Origin: Seriola aureovittata
Taxonomy: Eukaryota; Chordata; Actinopteri; Carangiformes; Carangidae
Direction of reading: 5' to 3'
NCBI RefSeq assembly: GCF_021018895.1
Contig: NC_079373.1
Coordinates: forward strand, 22,900,376-22,964,375
DNA: 64,000 nt
The translations under genes and the position numbers were made by a program. The notes beneath the pieces were generated by a model, which was given only the letters and a program-made list of their open reading frames with translations, was not told the origin of the DNA and searched no databases. Numbering within the stretch: position 1 is the first letter of the stretch; the number at the start of each line of letters is the position of its first letter. Shown here one piece after another: positions 27,201 to 39,700 of this stretch.

Positions 27201-27810
27201 CACATTCTGCCCACAGCACCAGTATTACAGTAAAAGGGAATCTGCAATATGTTACTCATCTTTAAAACATCCTGATATCTTAGGAACTTTAAAGTCCCTG
27301 CACTTCCTCACAGGTGCTTCCAGTTAATCTTTCTGGTTTAACCTCTAGACAGGTTAAATTAGCTGAAGCCATGTTGGGAATCACGGTGCTCTATGCGAGG
27401 CCAGAAAACCCAGTGTAAAGATGGAGGTATTGTTGCACCTGTCTGGATGTACCATGAATGTGTAAGGCCTTGAAAAGGGAAAATAATAAGTGCAAATTCT
27501 TTTTCAAGAAGTAGAACCCAATAATCAAAGTATGAGCTTTTTAAACACTTAAAAATCATCACCAGAAATCATCAAAAGGTTAAAATCCTAGTTGGATAGT
27601 AGCCTATTGAAACCTATCTTAACTAATGTTGTTATGATCAGTCAGTCATCAATATGGACAGAGACAGCAAACTCAGTCCTCACATTCAAACTGTGACTCG
27701 GTTGTCATAAAGAAAACTGACAGGTTGTAAATCAGTTCACCTGCACATGGTAATAATCACTGTATTTGAATAAAGAAAAATCTGTTTTACATACATAACA
27801 CACAGATCTA

Positions 27811-27965
27811 TTAGGAGTGGGTGATATGACCTAAAATTGATATCACAGTAAAAAAATATTTACACTATATACAGATGGTATTATATCACAGTAACACAAA
27901 ATTAAAAAGGATACTCCATTCAGAAAGGTTCAGATGAAGCATATCAAGAATGCTACTTCTCAGTC
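27811..27965. repeat. Dispersed repeat, GGGTGATATGACC type
   Basis: It starts taggagtgggtgatatgacc and continues with tgatatcacagtaaaaaaat, resembling the start of a common fish element with a gggcGATATggcc end. The right end is not defined. Confidence 0.4.
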
Positions 27966-29139
27966 TAATCACTCAGAACATAATATACACTTCAGATAAC
28001 TTATGATCACTGATAAACCTGAAAAAGAATACTACATTGTTTTCAAGCCTTAGAAAACATTGCAATTTCGGGTTGTTTTCCGCTTGAGTTGTGCACGTTC
28101 TTGCGTATAAATAAACTTGTTATCTGTTTGAATTTATCTTCTGTTGCTAGCGGCTCTTTGTCTCCAACAGGTTACAGCTGAGTAAATATGTTTGAAAACT
28201 TAATGTAACATACAGTAGGATTCCAGCACTTTATCATCCATTAAGGAAATTTGAGTCTGCTTAATAATAAATGAGCGGACTACGCTCACGTAATTGTGTT
28301 GATTTATTAACTATTTTCTTCACTCAAACTCAGGGTCTTTAATTGCTGCTGCTGTGTTTTTTAAAGATAAATGTGCATCACCATACATTAATACTTTATT
28401 AAAAGGGAGGCTCTTATCTTCATTTACCCATTGCCATGTTAAATCGTAGTATCAAAGCTCCACTGATGATGGCTTTTTTCCTTCATCATGCACACACACA
28501 AACTCAGAGGTTGAATCCAAATGCCCACCCTTACAGACTTGAAGACTTTTGTCACATGTATAATGAAATCATCACGTCAAATCTGGTGAAGGTGTTGGAC
28601 CACGGGGGGTGAAATGCACTGAACAGCCCTTAATAGTACTGATATTGGCAACTTATGAACGATAAATGTAGGTCTATTACTTTACATAGTATCTATAGAT
28701 ACTATGTTTATCACAGCAAAATGTTACTATATCAACATTAAACCCTCAAATGAGGAATTTCTGCTACACTTTCAAACACTTCCACTGCAGCTAACTGTGC
28801 CTCAGCAACCACAATCAGAGCTAGTGATGCAGGCACGCAGCCAGTAGTTTTCCATATGCCAGTAGTGGCTCAGTTGAAGGTGTTATGGGCTCAAATTAGG
28901 GTCAGTAAGATTTCAGGCATGCAAAGAGATGTTCACAAGTAATTCCATGGTTTGTAGTAGTAAATCAACCTGTAAAATAAATCTGTAGAAGAAACTTAGA
29001 TGTGTGACTAAAATCTGAAAAAATTAGTAGTGAGGCACAACGCAGAACTGTGAAAAAAGAAGTGCTTGAAAGGTGTAATAGATCTTCAAGATGAAGGACC
29101 GCAAACCCACCTGGGTACATCTTGAAAATCAACTCCACC

Positions 29140-29555
29140 TTTCAGGATATGAGGCGGAGATGAAGGTAACGGACCCACCTGCTCTATTTTTGTGAAATGG
29201 CCAATATTGTGTTTTGGGCAGTGATAGTGACATTGACTTTTGATCTTTGACCAATAAAGTCTAATCAGTTCATCTTTGAGTTCAAGCAAATGTTTTTGCA
29301 AAATCGGAAGAAATTCACTCAAAGTGCTCTTAAGTTTGAAGGGGTTCCCTCAAGGCGTTCCTGAGCTATTGGGTTTGTGAGGTCATAGTGACCTTGACCT
29401 TCAACCTTTGACCACCAAAATCTAAACTGTTCATCTTTGAGTCCAACTGAAAGCTTAAACCACATTTTAAGAAATTCCCTCAAAGCATTACTGAGATATC
29501 GTGTTTATACACAGATATTTGTTCACAAGAATGGGACAGAAGGACAGACAGACGT
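29140..29555. repeat. Dispersed repeat with internal tandem units
   Basis: The words gtgacattgacttttgatc / gtgaccttgaccttcaacc, tctaa.c.gttcatctttgag and aagaaatt.cctcaaag recur at about 170-base spacing, and the block ends gaatgggacagaaggacaga. It matches a widespread fish repeat in layout and end sequence. Confidence 0.65.
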
Positions 29556-31999
29556 GATTACATAAATAAATCAAAATGATATATAAAATATCAAACTCTT
29601 CCTTAAAGACTGCTATCAGGAAATCAAAGTAGCCCATTTTGTATTTCTATAAAACAAAAGGCAAATTTAAGCATTAGCCTAAGACGGACTTATAACAACA
29701 TGGTCCAACAAATCCTAGATACATCACCACAGGTGTTTTCGCTTATCTTACTTGATTAGAAGTCCCATCAAGACTTTGTGTACAAACTGTGTTTAATTGA
29801 CAGCTCGCTGGCTCTCATGTTAGGGCAAGGCTGACAGGACAATCACTATTCCTAACATGCAGTCTCACTAAAATTCCCCTTTCATCTCATTGAGGCAGCC
29901 ACAAGACATGTCCACTTCCTGTCAATAGCTGATCCTGTCCTGCTTGTGTTGTGCAAGGTCAGTCTGATTTAAGTTGTAAATGTAAAACTTATGGAATGCT
30001 GTTGTTAGTTAGCTAACCATGCTAGCTGCCGGAGTTTACACTTGCAAATAAATTAATCTATGCACAACCTGGTCTGACAGCAGTATATTCCCTAGTACTT
30101 AGACTTTCGTTGCGTAAAGTAAATTCCAGCACAGCTTCACAACAACATATGCAAGTTAAAGTCTAATGAACCAGAATGATTAAACACACCTGTGTGGATG
30201 TGTTTAACCTAGTGACTGAGCTGAGCAATACAGAAAGAAAACATCAATCACAATATTTTAAATAAATAAACCTCAGTGTTCCTAATTTGAGGAAACTTTC
30301 AGGCATTATCATGTCAATCAGGTGGATAGGACAGGAAGAGGCATTCATTTCATTACGCAATAAATGTCTAACACATTCAGCAAATAATTTCTTGTACCCA
30401 TAGTGTCGCCATTAAGAGACCAGAAAAAGCAAACAATTACATTTAACCAAGTAACAATGACAATCGAAATCACCTGGCTTTAGGTAGCCCAACATCAAAC
30501 AATAGTCAAATATTGTAATCAAAACCTAATTGAGAGCAATGCGTGTTTTGTGCATGACTCAACGAGTTTCCAAATTGGAAAAACAAAATCATTATCATAG
30601 TCGTTATGAGGTAGACAAGCTGACCACCAGTAAAGAAGTTGCTTTTTCCCAATGTTTCCCTTAGATTTTTTCAATCTCATTGAACTTCGCACAATTTTTT
30701 TTCATAGACTTGTTTCCTCAGAGATATGACTGGTTTGTTTGTCTTCATAATCAGTGTGGTTAATTGCAGCCCTGCTGACTCATCGCAATACACTTCAATT
30801 GTCAACATGCCTTTGTGTCAACATATCAGTACTGATAAGCCCTAATGTAGGTTACCTGTATATGGGCAAAAATAACAACACTTGTCGGTCCAAGTCTGAA
30901 GTTCACAGCAGATTTTTTCTTTCTTTTCATGAAAACTACTAATAACACAGATGTTGATGTAGACATATAAGAAAGATTTTAGCAGAAGTGAGAACACAAA
31001 CATTGCAAAACACAAGTTGCACATTTACCAATCCATCACTATAAAAAAAACAAACAAAAAAAAACAACAAACACATCAAGGATCCCCACTTAGATCCACA
31101 ACAGACCATGAATCCACAAGGAAAGTCTGTGAAGACTCATGTTGGTCAGAACGACTCAGAAGAGAAAATAACAACAAAAAGCAACCTCCTTATTCGCCTG
31201 GAGATCTCCAGGAGCCCTCCTCAGGAAAACCCCTTGCTCCTTGAGCTAAAGTTTGGCTGCAAATCATCCACCACAGACAGTGATTGTGCCTAACTAAATC
31301 CCACAGCCCAATATCATAATCATCTTTAGGGAACCACTGCGGAAACTGCAGAAACCGAGCGGTCGCCACATTTCCACTGCCAATGCCAACACTGTGTCAC
31401 GATATTTCATAACCCATCATGAGCCTGTACTGTTTCAGAAAAGCTAGGGGTCTCAGTATGGGTTGCACCCACACGTTACTGTCTTGTTTAAAGAAATAGG
31501 CGATGTGGGCTTTGAAGTTAGCGCAGCAGGTTGGATGCTGTCGAAGAAACCGTGTGCTACATACCCACCAAGGCCTGTTTACATAGCTAGAGTGCTAGCT
31601 CTAGATAGCACTGTTCACATAGTCGCTCGCAATTGGGTGACGTTTGCCTAACATTAAACACGGACCGGCACTAAGCTATGCACTAGCTTCCTCAAAGACC
31701 TGGTAAATGCCAACAGCAGTTAAAGCTGGGGTCGCATACTGAGGGCGGTTTCCCTACCTTTTATCCATTAAAGCATTTAGTCCCGTTGCCTAATATTAGC
31801 ATACAGCTGCTAGCTAAGCAACGCTAACTGTCAAGACTTGGCCAGCGAGCTAACGTCCCTCCTCCTGCTCTAGAAAACCACACTGACATGACCACAGCGC
31901 TGGGAAAACATCGACGATATCCATCATGGACTAAACCCCACCAAAGCCACTGAGATGCAATATCGATAACTCACAGGCTTGTTTTCGTTGTATACTTAC

Positions 32000-32090
32000 A
32001 ATAGGTCCACTGAGAGTAGTCCATCCATTGAAAGCCGCTGGGTAATATGTAATAGCAACCCACACAACTGTGACATAAACGAATCTCAAT
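32000..32090 (-). other. bmal1: bmal1 first (non-coding) exon, 5' end approximate
   Basis: A consensus donor gtaagtata lies at 31991-31999 on the minus strand, just downstream of the RORE pair. That is the arrangement expected for the first exon of bmal1. The transcription start is inferred to lie between the ROREs and about 32060; the upper boundary given here is a guess. If the exon joins 21086 directly, short upstream ORFs would precede the main start. Confidence 0.55.
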
Positions 32091-32093
32091 CGG

Positions 32094-32143
32094 TGACCCA
32101 GTTTCTCTTCACCGTCATGCCTGTCGGACCACTAACCTAGTTT
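32094..32143 (-). promoter_or_regulatory. Tandem RORE pair of the bmal1 promoter
   Basis: On the minus strand, AAACTAGGTTA (32133-32143) is followed 28 nt later by AAACTGGGTCA (32094-32104). Both fit the ROR/REV-ERB half-site preceded by an A/T-rich stretch. The first is followed by GTGGTCCGACA; from memory the mouse promoter has GTGGTGCGACA after its first RORE, with a 25-nt gap. By family knowledge ROR activates and REV-ERB represses bmal1 through these sites. Confidence 0.85.
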
Positions 32144-32148
32144 TTCAA

Positions 32149-32243
32149 CCAATGGCGTTTGTGCTACTGCTGTAGGTGTCCCTTCAGCCAATCAGACGCG
32201 AGTTCACGCTGGGAAAATATGATGGACGTGCTACTTGGCCAAT
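32149..32243. promoter_or_regulatory. Cluster of three CCAAT boxes upstream of bmal1
   Basis: CCAAT occurs on the plus strand at 32149-32153, 32188-32192 and 32239-32243, just upstream of the RORE pair relative to bmal1. The spacing and promoter position suggest NF-Y sites. No TATA box is evident. Confidence 0.55.
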
Positions 32244-32557
32244 CACAGCCGGGGTAGAACGGAATGCAGAGGCTACTTGTGTACACTGCATTACGAGCCA
32301 TTTAGAAGGTAGGCTTACAACATGAGCTGGTCTGGTGCTAAATTGCCCTATACTGTATTTTGATGCTTTAAATGAAATTATGCTGTTGTACCCGGATCTA
32401 CTCACTTACTTATATTGAATGTGGACATTATGAGGCATTTAATATGAGGGCCTAAAAATCAAATTATTAAAAATGTATATGTATTTATTAAAATTGTGTT
32501 GTATTGTAAGATTTCTCAGTCAGAGTTACCACTTGGGAAAAAAAGCATTTATTAGCG

Positions 32558-32605
<48 letters not shown>

Positions 32606-33868
32606 TTCAGTCCTTTATTCTTGTTCTTCCTTTAACTTTTCAAGTCCCTACGATATACAAGCAGGTGAAGTTAACTTGTCATTGTGAAAATTATTTATAG
32701 TGTTAAAGTGTTTTGTTACAGTGACCAGTGTAACTGGAAACATTCATGAAAACAAGTAACACCCCTATTGCATCAAATTCTATAGTTGCCCACACTGTAT
32801 AGGCTACATTTACACCTCTTGCTGCTCATATTTCTAACTCCTTTACAAACAGAAAAACACACAATAAATACTGTAATCTGACCCTGTAATATAAAAGGTC
32901 ATGTGTACACACTGTATGTGATAGATGTGATTCTTTTTTCCTTTAATGCTCTCATTTAAAACTGAGAAATAAAGTGGAACATACTGTAGATGAAGACAAT
33001 ACATTGTCGTAGTAGTCCACTAGGGGGCCATGAGGCAAAAAAATTAGTTAAGGACCCCCATTGACTCCTGTTTGTGGTAATTTGGTTAAACACAAATTTC
33101 AGCACAATGTACATTTTCATACAAGGCTCCTCTAAGAAGACAAATAGAAAAGACAGGCAATAAGGCAGAACTCACCTTGAGGCCCTATCATTCAATATGA
33201 TATTGTAAAATATGATACATTATCCTCCTCTGTGTTTCCTGTCATTGTGATTTAAAGTCACATTCAAGGATACATTTGAATATTTTTTGGCACTTTGTCT
33301 TCATTGGATGATTCACAGTAGGGGGTGACAGAGACTGATTTGGCCAGTAATTGTTCAATGCACAGCTGGATTCCACACAATGAAAGAGCGCTAAAGTGTT
33401 GTGCTGTTGTTGTCATGTTTTTGTGAAAAAACATTTGAAGGATCATTATCTCGCTGATGCTTTTGTTTGTCTGACAAAAACTGTTTGTTAGTGCAATTGT
33501 TCCTTGCAGCCATTTTGCATTTAACTCCAATCATCAGTCTACATTTAGATGCTCTATACCAGATGTACTGTTCCTCCTGTTTCACCTGATTTTAGACTGC
33601 TAATAAGGAAAAATTATATATTATATACATATATATATGATGCACTAGATGCACTATATGATGCACTATAACAAGTATTTGATTTTCAAAAAGAACAGTG
33701 CAAGTAAATTATCACATTACAATCAGAGGCTCTAAATATTAAAAAGCTGCAACATATCAAATGCAGTTTTCCTTATTGAAAATCCTTATGATTTCAGTAG
33801 GCTATAGTGTATTCATTTGGGTTAGTGCATTTTGCTGTTCCTGTCATTTATCTCCCTTTACCACCCGT

Positions 33869-33900
<32 letters not shown>

Positions 33901-35039
33901 TCAATTAAGCTTCCACAGCGCTGACGATGAAATACTGAGATATTACAAGGAGAAAACAGCTTACCTTGACATGAACCTGAATCTGGTAATCCATAGCCAT
34001 TTGATATTTGTCTGTCCTGTTCCCTGGAGAAAATCTTGTATCAAGCTTGTTTTGTAAGAGCAGCTGACCCTGATTTGGCTAATGAAGCACTTTGGGTCTC
34101 TTGATCCAAATTATTGAATGGTTGATTAGCACATATACAATTAAAACCTGACACTGCTCACTCTTACAAACAATTACAGTTGTTCAACTGTAGCACATAT
34201 TCCTCTCATTATACCCAGACAGACACAAATCAGTTACATCAGAAACAAACAGCTACAAGGACTGTACTTGTTAAAAGAGATGAAAATATGTGCTGTTTCT
34301 TGCAAACATATGTTTCGCCACTAGATGTCAGTGCTGGGTCATGGTAAAAACATAGGTTGTCAAAATAAAATTCATACAATTTTCATTCCCATGTTGGTAA
34401 ATTGTTGCTAAAAGTTTTCTGTCCATCCTTTTTTGTTCTGTTTTGTAAGTTTTCTGTAAGTGTTGAGGTTTAGACCAAAAGACAATAAATGTCCAAAACA
34501 TCTTGAAGATACTAAAAAAATGTCATTTTCCATCAGATACTCATGGTGCCTGTGGTATTTATTAGATAATAATCACAAATAATAGTTCACACAATATTGC
34601 TGTGGAGATACGGGCCTAAAGTTACTTTGCCATCACTTAACTTTTCCTGAGGTGCAGGAAAATATATGGGAGGTTGTAAGGTAGTCAAAGTAAAGAACAA
34701 CTTTTTTGCACAAAGTTTTATGTCTACAAACTCAAATGATTAATTATTCTGATTAACTTCTAGTATTTACTGCCTTTACATACTGTTGGATATAAGATAT
34801 TTTAATTAAGATTATGATAGCCTACGGAATATTGAATAAGCAAAATGTAAATGTTCAACATTGCTGTCTATTGAGTAGGCTACTTCTTACAATTAATCTT
34901 TCGTGAATAAACTTAGTTGCATGGCGCCTGATTTTATTCACAAACATTTTTATTGTGAATTATTGTACACTACATCTCAAATCAATATATAGAAAAAAAA
35001 CAAAACAAAACAGTCCAATATGAATCTAATGACGAGCAC
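32244..35039. other. Intergenic region between divergent bmal1 and ppfibp2
   Basis: AT-rich, with no recognised coding exon. It contains (TA)n(TG)n at 32559-32604 and (CTTT)n at 33869-33902. Given the promoters at both ends it may hold shared control elements, but none can be picked out by eye. Confidence 0.6.
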
Positions 35040-35359
35040 TTGAGCGGACGAGATATGAGTGTAGGAGTTACGGGTCGCTCCTGAACGCATCGTGCCTATC
35101 ACATGGCAGGTGATCGTTGAGAGGAGCTCGCGCAGAGTACGAACGGTGCAACGCAGAGTAGAGACGAGGGGACAACTGTAGTACAGTTCAGGGTATCTTC
35201 TTACCTGTGTGAGTGTGTTTCATGTGTGTGTGTGTGTGTGTGTGTTATGAGGAAGTCTGTGTGTGTTTGTGCGCTCACTTTATCACTTTAAGTGTCACCG
35301 GCAAACACAATTAAAGGATTTGTTTCGATTAAAGCTTCAGAGGAGTTGCACCGCCTTTC
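35040..35359 (+). other. ppfibp2: Putative promoter and 5' UTR exon of ppfibp2
   Basis: A strong plus-strand donor gtaagtaaaa begins at 35360. The preceding stretch of about 300 bases is unusually rich in CpG for this window (roughly 35040-35175), suggesting a promoter and first exon. It is the only strong plus-strand promoter-like segment I see before the first liprin-beta coding exon, so I assign it to that gene. The start site is not resolved, and (GT)n lies inside it at 35224-35244. Confidence 0.55.
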
Positions 35360-36650
35360 GTAAGTAAAATGACAACATGAGGCTCATTGCTGTAGTAGTC
35401 TGCTTCTGTGGTGGCTTCACTTTAAGGTTAGCCTGCTTTTGTCTGAATATACAATTTAATTTCTGTGAGAAGTTAAATTGAATATTGTAGTGATAGACTA
35501 CAACAACAACAAAACAACAAAAATGATAAGCTTATTACAAGCATTTTAAAACAACAAACAATTTACAAGTTCTCAAAGATGTGATCAAGGGATTGTACAT
35601 TAATAATTGCCTGGTTTTACTATAAAGGAGTTGTTTAAGCTTTTTCCTTCCTTGCTTCCTTCCTTGCTTCCTTCATGGGCTTTTGCACCTAAGAAGAAAT
35701 AGTGAGAAATATACATGTAATGTTTTTAATGGGAGGTAATGTGTTGTCTGTAGTGAGCAATAGTGTGTTTGCAGAGACTTAACCATACCTTTAATCCTCT
35801 TTACTAATACTAGAATAGGCTACACTTTCTTATGGTAATTCTATAAGGGCTTTATATTGCTATATGTTATCAGTATGTGTGGCATACAGTGGTGTCCAAC
35901 AGTAGGTAGGATAAGTATATTGTGGAATATTTAATATGCCCTTACAGTTAATATGGATAGATGTTTTTTTTTTTAATATGACTGCAAATTTGGCTCCAGG
36001 ACAGAAAACATGCTACTTTTTTATTGTGACTCTCCGCTTGCTCAGTCATGTAGCCTACTGTCAGCTTGGAGATATAAAATGATGTTTAGTTGTACTGACA
36101 CATGCTGTGTAATTGCAAATCATCAGCCTCTGACAGCGTGAGTAAAGGGAGGGTAGGGGGGGTTTGAGGGAGAGAGATGGAGGGAGGGACTGAGAAAAAG
36201 AGGGGATGCTGATATGCTAATGGAAGAATTATCTAGGCTGATGTGTGGCTCCCCTCTGCTAAAGCATCTGCTGCATCCAACACTGGAGTTGCACATGTAC
36301 ATGGGGACGCACGCGCACACGCAAGGACATCAGACAGGCGGCTTGAGAGAACTGAAGGAGCCTCCTGCCACTGAATACAGCAGGCCGGTGCCTCTTTTCT
36401 ATTGCAAATCTCATTTAAAAGGGAGAGAGTTGAAAAGCATCATTTTGCCGCTGATGGCAGTGAATTGATTAAAGCTGCTCTGGTTGGCAGTTGGGTGGCA
36501 TTAGCACTTAGAGACAACAGAGGAAATAAAAACCTGGGCTGAAGTGAAGTGGTAGAAGCATTATAACAAATCTTTTTGTTGTAAAATTCATACAACAGTT
36601 TGTTTTGACAGCGCTGTTAGCCCACTTGTTTTAAAGCTAAGCCTGTGCAC

Positions 36651-36652
<2 letters not shown>

Positions 36653-36699
<47 letters not shown>
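36653..36699. repeat. (CA)n microsatellite
   Basis: About 46 bases of pure CA in the first ppfibp2 intron. Confidence 0.95.
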
Positions 36700-36701
<2 letters not shown>

Positions 36702-39700
36702 GATCAGCAGATGATGGCACTCATCCCTGTGATCAAAGCCACTTGTGTAATACCAAGAGCGGTGGTCTTTTTCTGCAGTCAGATAGGTTCAGATGATTCT
36801 CCCTGTCATCTTCACTACTGCTGCTAATCACAGCACTACTGCAGTTCACTGGAGGTAATCCACTGTTCCCTAATGGCGAGGAGAGACACAGAAACGGGAG
36901 ATGAATAAGAGAAAGAGAGATATAGGAGAGATTAAGTCAAAGGAATGGCTGCAAAAGAGGGATGAGCAGGAAAGAGGAAAAGGGTAGAAACCAGGAAGAC
37001 AAAGTCATCCTGTAAATCTACAAGGAAAAAATCCTCTGAGGGATGGGAAGAAAAGACAGTGAGAAAGAGAGAGAAGCATAAAGATGAAATGACTAGTTTA
37101 TTAGAGGTTATCTTTGGTTTGCTGTCAAGCCAAGGGAAAGGAAATGAGAAAAAGGTGGTAGAAAAAAGCAGAACAGAGCATAGATGGTGCACAGGCCATA
37201 GTCATACTCCTGTCAGACATAAAACTGCAAATAAATTAAATCTGAAATCTGAAAAAGAGAGAAAAATAGACTTATTTGAAAATCCACACCAGCGACCCAA
37301 AACATAGGTGGGTGAGGGATGAGTTCAAGGTTTAACAAGTGATAAAGGAGAGTACTGTGTTGGTAGAAATGCTCGATAATGTAAAAAAAATATAATGTAT
37401 CATCATGCAGCGTCATGGAACTTCACAACAACTTTAATCCCCCTTTTTGAGCGCAGTCATCGTGCAGCCTGAGCTGTCTGTGTGTGGCAGCTACGTTAAT
37501 AACTCGTTTAAAGAATTAAAGCCTCTTGTTGTTTGAGGAAAGAAGGAGGTAGAATTATAGATGACACACGACACCTGTTTGACTCTGATTAATTTTTTTC
37601 CAGTTTTTCGACATTTTATCGACAAATTGACTAATAAATCAAGAGAACAATCTTCAGATTAATCTGTAATTAGTTAAAGCCCTTTTCTCGGTTATTTTAA
37701 TGCGGAACAATCAGAAAGATCAGTGAAACAAAGTGAGGTTGGTGCTGGTGTAGTTTTACTGTGCAGCTCCCTGCAAAGGCAAAGAATAGAGAGGTGGGTG
37801 AAAGATGTCCAGCTGCTGTTGTATCAAATGTAAATCCCCATTTGCTCATACTGTTTTTGCAGTCAGCTTTATTGATTTTCACTTGTCTGAATTGACACAC
37901 TGCAGCCATGTCGTTCTCTCAGGCGTCTCTCATTCTCAAAGAAGGATGTGGAAGTGTTAAAATGGGAAGGATGGAGAGAATGGAAATCAGCTGTGTTGGT
38001 ACCAAAGAGGTGGAGGATAGTAGCTTGTATTGTTCAGCTCTTACAGTGTGTGTGTGTGTGTGTAGATTCGATTAATCAAAAGATTAGAATGAAAGATTGA
38101 TTGACAGAAAGATAATAATTGTTAGCTGCATCCCTATAAATGTGGACACATTCACACACATATTATGACATATGATGATGTGAAACATAGAGTATTAGCC
38201 ATGACACTAAAAACAACTCAAGCAATAGAGTCTTCAAATTGTGTTTCCTCTTCTAGATATTTAGGAATCCGCAGTTTTTATTCCAGTAAGTGGAAAAACA
38301 CATTTGCTCACAGTTTGATGTAAGATGTAAATGACTTGTCGCTACTTTGTTTTGCTATATTTGAATATTTTGTTTTTAACTGTGTCTGTGCTGCTGTAGT
38401 TTAACTAAGACCAGAGCCAATAATCACTCCAGGAGATGTGGCCGTATTTGATCAGGATTTGATTTCTTATTTGACTTAACTCCGTCCTGTGTTGCAAGAA
38501 TTTTAGATACATTATATATCACCAGTCATTTTATAGAAGAAGATATCTCACTTTGCAATATACTGTTTAACTTCCTTAAGCAAGAACATTGTCATTTTCA
38601 GTGAAGAGATAAAATATGTGAATTAAGTGGAAAGAACGAGATGTTGAACGTATAAATGTATTAATATTTATCTCTATCTCTGACTGAGGCCAGTGGATGT
38701 GGGCGGACAGAAATTCAAATTTATTGAAGAATTAAACTGTAATTAGTTTGAGTATTAGTCCTCTCAAAACAGATGTAGTATTAGTTTCTTTTTCAGCTGG
38801 ATGCGGATTGTTGTGTCTGTATCCTGCACGAGCACCGTGACAGCAAGACTGTGCAACAGCTTCTTGATGACATTTACACACATACAGCCAATGTGACTGT
38901 AACATCATCCTGTAATGTGATCTGTTCCTGGTCTCGTCTCAATAGCTCATTGTGACTATTACTCTGTGTAACCCTGGTCTCCTGTAGCCAAGGTGCCGGG
39001 CTCTGAAGAGCTGCACTTCACTGTTTTGTCCTGGTCTTCATGCCTGGCTTGTCTTTGTGGAGATAGAAGTTGTTACCACCCTGCTAGTTTTTCAGAATTA
39101 GGATGGGAGGCTAATGAGAATGCGCTCACAAAACCTTTTGAGCTCCATCTGAATCAGCGGGCAGAGCACAAACAACTCATGGTCTCAGTTGGTTTGCTCC
39201 ACTTGGGCTCCAGCAGGAAGTGGCACTGGCATTTAACCATCATTGTTTCTTTTGTCTGCATTTCAAGGTTTTGTTTCTTATGCTGTAGTATATCCTTAAG
39301 ACGATCACCTGACCTGACCAAGACATTTTGGCTCTGCGTGTTGCACTTTGACATAAATGTGAAGGAAGACGAGATCAGCCTGATAATTACAACAGTGGTC
39401 TTTATTCAGAATAACTGCACTGGAATAAAGCTGTTTCTGTCTTGGCTTAAAGTAGCATTCACACACATAAAGGTCAGTAGAGGAGTGATGCTCATACTTG
39501 GATCTGAGAAAACTCAGCTTGGGCTTGGAGACTATAAAACAGTTTTTTGGGGCTGGCAGGGAGGATCAAAGAAAATTATGCTAGAAGCTTCATTATGGGA
39601 AATGTGTTCCAGTTTTTTTTTTTTGTTGTTGTTCATTTGTTTTGGGGTTTTTTGGGGTTTTACCCATATGACAATTTCTCTGTCTCTACTGCTTTGATTT

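Larger units (their letters stand above)
21087..31999. other. Large first intron of bmal1
   Basis: About 10.9 kb without recognised coding exons. It contains a MITE, a SINE, an AT-rich palindrome, and the repeat blocks at 27811 and 29140, listed separately. Further non-coding leader exons could be hidden here. The open frame at 22995-23435 contains a short TCTGG-based tandem array near 23275-23335. Confidence 0.6.

Noticed and set aside
38993..39697. 234-codon plus-strand open frame
   Set aside because: It has no recognisable domain, a composition like translated intron with hydrophobic poly-F/L stretches near a poly-T run, and no link to neighbouring splice sites. Most likely chance.
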